Shown: piece by piece, positions 60,775 through 64,000 of the stretch
Layout of the letters: the number at the start of each line of letters is the position of its first letter
Numbering within the stretch: the first letter of the stretch is position 1
From: Aureicoccus marinus
GTDB taxonomy: Bacteria; Bacteroidota; Bacteroidia; Flavobacteriales; Flavobacteriaceae
Direction: 5' to 3'
Length of the DNA stretch: 64,000 bases
Assembly: GCF_002954325.1 (NCBI RefSeq)
Contig: NZ_MQVX01000001.1
Span: 935,546-999,545 of the forward strand
Notes under the pieces: generated by a model
What the model saw: the letters and a program-made list of their open reading frames with translations, nothing else
The model's database searches: none
Told to the model about the DNA's origin: nothing
Program-made: the position numbers and the translations under genes

Positions 60775-62750
60775 AAATTGAACCAAAAACGGACGCCGTT
60801 CACTTTATTGTCGATATTCAACTTGGATTGCAGCTGATTGACTAAGCGGTTGACCAAGCGAATTCCCATAGAGGATTTGGTGCGTTCGGCTGTATCATCC
60901 GGTAAGCCAATACCATTATCGGTGTACTCAAAATGCCCTTGACCATTGTCCTTCTGAAGGTGGATGTAAATCTGAGCCTCTTCGTCTCCATGAGGAAAGG
61001 CATACTTAAACGAATTGGACACCAATTCATTTAGGATTAGCCCAATTGGAATAGCCTGATCAATATCCAATTCTGTACCACGAGCATCAACAGAGATGTC
61101 GATATTGTGTCCGCCTTTCTTATATACGGCTTGGATACTATTGATTAGACTTTCTACATACCCTTGCATTTCAACCACTGAGAGATCTTCGTTCTGGTAC
61201 AGTTTCTGGTGAATTAAGGCCATTGCCTTCACTCTGCTCTTCCCTTCTTCTAAGGCCTGAATAGCCGACTTATCTCGTGTATTCTTGGTCTGTAAGCTTA
61301 ACAGGCTCGAAACCATTTGCAGGTTGTTCTTTACGCGGTGGTGAATCTCTTTTAGCAGGGATTCTTTTTCTTTTAAAGAACTTTCGATCACCGTCTTCTG
61401 TTCCTCAATAACCTTTTGGTTCTGAATACTTTTCAAGTAGGCGTAGACCAGACCCGCGAAACCGATTAAAATAAAGACCAAAGAAATGATCAATAGCTTG
61501 AGTTGAACCTGCTGGGATTCGTGCTTGATCCGACTCTTTTCAGAATCCACACCCAATTTTCTGTAATCCTGATACAACTGGTAATCTCGCTTCATCTCGG
61601 CCTCTCCAAATAGGGAGACGTACTGCCGATTCATGATCTCTTGTTGGGATTGTAATAGGGAATCACTGATCTTCTGGTTCTGGCGGTAATATCGATTAGC
61701 GGAATTAGGCTGATCTTTGACATCGAAATACCTCGCTAAAAGTCGATTGCGCATCATTCTCAGCGAGACCGATCCCTTTCCATAGCGTCTTTCGGATAAA
61801 TAAGGATAAGCACTGCTAATACGATCAGCATCCATCAAGGCTTTCGCTAAATAAAGGGCATTTTCGGTTTGAAGTTCCCTTTTGACCCGTCGACCGAGCG
61901 TACGGAATTCCTTTAAACTTTTCTCAAGAGATACAATAGCTCTGGATAAATCGCCAACCTGCAAATAGGACTTTCCTGTATTTCCTTCTATTTGCGCATG
62001 AAGAATAGCAATCTCTAGTTTTTCACGAGGAGTGGTGTTTTCGGTACTTTGGCTATAGGCCTCCAAGGCCAACTTGGCTTCCTGGAAATCGTCTAAGGCC
62101 CCTACCGATCCCTGTAACCTGCGATAATGCCCTAATTGATTGTAGTAGGCAGCTTTATCCAAAAGATTGCCGCTTTCCATTCTGGGCTTCGCATAGTACA
62201 CATAGGCATCGCGAGCTTGTTTGTAAAGGCCGAGATTTTCGTAGAGATCGTGAAAGATGATTTCTTCCTCAAAGCCTAAGGACTTCTGCTCTTCTCTTAT
62301 CTCAAGCTGTTTACTGTATAAATGAAGGTATCCATAGTTCTGATCCATCACCCGTAACAATTCAGCTCGACAAGCCGGTAATAATTGCGTATCGTCTAAG
62401 AGGTCCTGCCCTATCTGAATACTTTTTGCATGCTCGTTCAGATCGGTATAAATCCTTGAGCGTAAGGTGTTATAAATACGTATAGCGGAAGAATCTCTGA
62501 GTTCCTTGGAAGCTTCCAGAAAGACTTCGATTCGACTCAACCAATCAGACCCCGTGTTTTCCACATAGCGGTTATCTGTTTCAATAAAATACTCGAAGCG
62601 GTCTTGGGGCTCTGTAAATTCTTCAAATTGACGCAGACTGCTCCCTGGATTGGTTTGACCAAAAACCACAGGTATAGAGCCTGCAAACAGTAATGCTGCG
62701 CAGGTGGACAGTAGTAAGGATTTAGCTTGTGTAAAGGTGCCCCTTATCAT
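60771..62750 (-). CDS. Sensor histidine kinase with TPR input domain (HisKA_2 type)
   Basis: 659 residues. Signal peptide, then about 380 residues of TPR-like helices in the periplasm (e.g. GKSYLQVGDLSRAIVSLEKS), one membrane helix (LLIISLVFILIGFAGLVYAYL), a coiled coil, HisKA_2 with the phospho-His in KEIHHRVKNNLQMV, and a HATPase with the N box LILNELVSNSFKYAF and G boxes (DNGIGLPDD, SSMGIRLVNRLV). TPR-input kinases of this type are typical of Bacteroidota. A LytTR-type regulator gene lies upstream on the same strand. Confidence 0.93.
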   Translation of the reverse strand: MIRGTFTQAKSLLLSTCAALLFAGSIPVVFGQTNPGSSLRQFEEFTEPQDRFEYFIETDNRYVENTGSDWLSRIEVFLEASKELRDSSAIRIYNTLRSRIYTDLNEHAKSIQIGQDLLDDTQLLPACRAELLRVMDQNYGYLHLYSKQLEIREEQKSLGFEEEIIFHDLYENLGLYKQARDAYVYYAKPRMESGNLLDKAAYYNQLGHYRRLQGSVGALDDFQEAKLALEAYSQSTENTTPREKLEIAILHAQIEGNTGKSYLQVGDLSRAIVSLEKSLKEFRTLGRRVKRELQTENALYLAKALMDADRISSAYPYLSERRYGKGSVSLRMMRNRLLARYFDVKDQPNSANRYYRQNQKISDSLLQSQQEIMNRQYVSLFGEAEMKRDYQLYQDYRKLGVDSEKSRIKHESQQVQLKLLIISLVFILIGFAGLVYAYLKSIQNQKVIEEQKTVIESSLKEKESLLKEIHHRVKNNLQMVSSLLSLQTKNTRDKSAIQALEEGKSRVKAMALIHQKLYQNEDLSVVEMQGYVESLINSIQAVYKKGGHNIDISVDARGTELDIDQAIPIGLILNELVSNSFKYAFPHGDEEAQIYIHLQKDNGQGHFEYTDNGIGLPDDTAERTKSSMGIRLVNRLVNQLQSKLNIDNKVNGVRFWFNF

Positions 62751-62755
62751 AGTTT

Positions 62756-62763
62756 CAAATGTA
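62756..62763 (-). promoter_or_regulatory. Candidate -7 element of the kinase gene, close to the start codon
   Basis: TACATTTG on the minus strand, exact TAnnTTTG, ending 5 bases before the ATG at 62750. Same placement as at menC, so a leaderless message is possible. No -33 TTG is visible. Confidence 0.4.
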
Positions 62764-62850
62764 CTACTAAGGATGTATTTCCCTGAATTTTTGTTGTAAA
62801 GAAATCGGCAGCTGTGGTCTAACCCCCTTGTTGCCCATTTTTAGACATTA

Positions 62851-62882
62851 AAAAAGGCTTCCTCCGGAGAAGAAGCCCTTTT
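62851..62882. terminator. Hairpin terminator in the kinase/regulator gap
   Basis: GGCTTC (62856-62861) / GAAGCC (62872-62877), loop of 10 bases, with A run on the left and C plus T run on the right. It lies in the 339-base gap (62751-63089) between the two signalling genes, which holds two hairpins, a -7 element and no gene. Confidence 0.6.
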
Positions 62883-63041
62883 ACGAGAACACTATATGAA
62901 AATGAAAAAATTACTTTGTTGACGTCTTCAGCTCTATCGAAGAAGAACACTTCAAAAGTAGGTCGATGTCGAGAAGAGCAAAAAGGATTGTTGTGAAATG
63001 GCCAAAGCTTGTGGCGTGCAAGGCAGTTTTTGATTTTTAGC

Positions 63042-63068
63042 AAAAAAAAGACCCCAAATAGGGGCCTT
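63042..63068 (-). terminator. Terminator of the LytTR response regulator gene
   Basis: AAG A CCCC / GGGG C CTT (63048-63055 and 63061-63068), loop AAATA, one mismatch. On the minus strand six or more T follow the stem. It lies 21 bases after the regulator stop. Confidence 0.75.
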
Positions 63069-63089
63069 AGTCTGTTAAAAAGAGTAGTT

Positions 63090-63851
63090 CTAAGAATTCA
63101 TCGCAGAAATGATGAACTCTTTGAAGTCTTTAGAAATCGGGATTACCGTGTCCTTAATCATGACATCCTTCGCATTGATCGCTTTGATGTGGTCCACATT
63201 GACGATATACGATTTATGCGCTCTGTGAAATTTATCGTTGGGCAGTTTCTCCAAATAATCTTTCAGAGGCGATCGAACGAGATACTTCTGTGAAGTGGTA
63301 TTGACTTCCAAATACACATTGTCCGCCTTGATAAACTGAATATCGTTGAAGTATACCCGATAATAGAGGTGCTGTTTCTTGATAAAGATAGAATCCTTCA
63401 AAACCGAGTTGGACATAAAGGAGTCTCCTTCAGAGGCACTCCCTGAGGCAGCATCTATCCTTTTCTGTTTTGAGTAATCAAAGTTGCCTAAAGCGATTTC
63501 GATAGCGGTATAGAGATCCTGCTGCTCAAAAGGCTTAACGAGGTATCCATCCGGCTTAACGGTCTTGGCACTTTCTACCGTAGCGCGATCTGCATTGGAA
63601 GTAACAAAAACGAAGGGGATGTGGTAATTGTCTCGAATATGCTTACCGAGATCGATCCCGGTCTTATCAGAAGCCAGAATGATGTCAATCAAAACCAGAT
63701 CCACGTGCTCCTTTTTAAGGACTTCAATGGCCTGTTCAAAGACGATAACATTATCGACAATCTCATAGCCAATTTCCTCCAACATAGACTGCATGTCATC
63801 CGCAATGATAACGTTGTCCTCGACAATGAGAATCTTAATAGGTCGTTCCAA
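63090..63851 (-). CDS. LytTR-family response regulator
   Basis: 253 residues. The receiver domain has the acidic pocket ILIVEDNV, the phosphorylated Asp in VDLVLIDIIL, the Thr/Ser in FVTSNAD and the Lys in YLVKPFEQ. The C-terminal LytTR domain begins around DSIFIKKQHLYYRVYF and binds DNA through a beta-rich fold (SYIVNVDHIKAI). It is the likely partner of the kinase at 60771, although two terminators separate them. It regulates target promoters upon phosphorylation. Confidence 0.94.
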   Translation of the reverse strand: MERPIKILIVEDNVIIADDMQSMLEEIGYEIVDNVIVFEQAIEVLKKEHVDLVLIDIILASDKTGIDLGKHIRDNYHIPFVFVTSNADRATVESAKTVKPDGYLVKPFEQQDLYTAIEIALGNFDYSKQKRIDAASGSASEGDSFMSNSVLKDSIFIKKQHLYYRVYFNDIQFIKADNVYLEVNTTSQKYLVRSPLKDYLEKLPNDKFHRAHKSYIVNVDHIKAINAKDVMIKDTVIPISKDFKEFIISAMNS

Positions 63852-63883
63852 ACTGTAGGGGTTTTTCTAAATAAACTCCTAAA

Positions 63884-64000
63884 TTAAGAAAATAATGCTT
63901 TGAGCAGAAAAAAGCTGAGAGACAGAAAAAAGGTCGATAGGGCAACAACTTTTAATTCCGGGTCTAATCTGGCGGGATCCGCTACGGAAGCAACCCGTCG
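63884..64000 (-). CDS. C-terminal fragment of a membrane protein, probably MenA
   Basis: The minus strand is open from the right edge to the TAA at 63884, giving 38 residues: ADPARLDPELKVVALSTFF in the middle and a hydrophobic end. The LDPELKVVALSTF sequence matches what I know of the end of MenA (1,4-dihydroxy-2-naphthoate polyprenyltransferase) in Flavobacteria. MenA would fit the menC/menE cluster 4 kb away. The assignment is moderate because only the tail is visible. Confidence 0.5.
   Translation of the reverse strand, partial: RRVASVADPARLDPELKVVALSTFFLSLSFFLLKALFS

Noticed and set aside
62819-63043. 74-codon open frame in the kinase/regulator gap
   Set aside because: It runs through the hairpin at 62851-62882, has odd composition and no start signal; treated as non-coding.

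Overview
The window reads as ordinary chromosomal DNA of a bacterium of the Bacteroidota, most likely order Flavobacteriales. The evidence is a TonB-dependent outer-membrane receptor, lipoproteins with an acidic stretch after the lipid-bearing Cys, Bacteroidota-type promoter elements (TTG-N19-TAnnTTTG) in place of strong Shine-Dalgarno sequences, and many families typical of the phylum: YfhO, TIGR02757, HisKA_2/LytTR signalling, a cysteate-type sulfonolipid gene pair and a menaquinone cluster. I see no rRNA, tRNA, CRISPR array, insertion sequence or prophage. Genes are tightly packed; only 62751-63089 exceeds 300 bases without a gene.

Layout. 1-5.2 kb: end of a TonB receptor and a lipoprotein, a small membrane protein, msrA and a lolD-like ABC ATPase (both frameshifted), a TIGR02757 protein and a Tat-type oxidoreductase. 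5.3-12.8 kb: + strand genes for a secreted S10 peptidase, a lipoprotein SGNH hydrolase, a glycosyltransferase, a frameshifted BatA-like protein, a dihydroorotase homologue that has lost metal ligands, a small membrane protein and an esterase. 12.8-20.6 kb: a metallo-beta-lactamase-fold hydrolase, a large conserved protein of unknown role, bcp, an endonuclease III without its Fe-S cysteines, an unlisted 46-residue gene, an ECF sigma factor and uvrA. 20.7-27.4 kb: a secreted Arg/Ser-rich protein behind a sigma-54-like site, then a polysaccharide operon (YfhO, glycosyltransferase, flippase). 27.5-38.1 kb: an outer-membrane protein, a GNAT protein, the putative sulfonolipid pair, oligopeptidase B, a YbaB protein, threonine aldolase and a large zinc metalloprotease. 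38.2-50 kb: prfB with its programmed frameshift, an outer-membrane barrel protein, fumC, two envelope proteins sharing a duplicated membrane anchor, and an active/inactive M16 peptidase pair. 50-64 kb: ettA, an acyl-CoA carboxylase subunit, a plug-plus-TPR protein, an M24 peptidase, menE, a CPBP protease, menC, an SDR, a histidine kinase/LytTR regulator pair, and what looks like the last 38 codons of menA.

Shared themes are envelope building (sulfonolipid, surface polysaccharide, outer-membrane proteins), secreted proteolysis (S10, M16 pair, M24, metzincin-type, oligopeptidase B) and menaquinone synthesis. Three conserved genes within 7 kb each carry one short coding-frame break at or beside a homopolymer, which looks more like residual sequence error than three real pseudogenes. 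The most distinctive items are the sulfonolipid pair with a consensus promoter, the duplicated-anchor NlpC/P60-like locus, the plug-only TPR protein, and several -7 elements lying 5-6 bases from a start codon, which suggest leaderless transcripts. Nothing here is unambiguously a new defence or mobile system.
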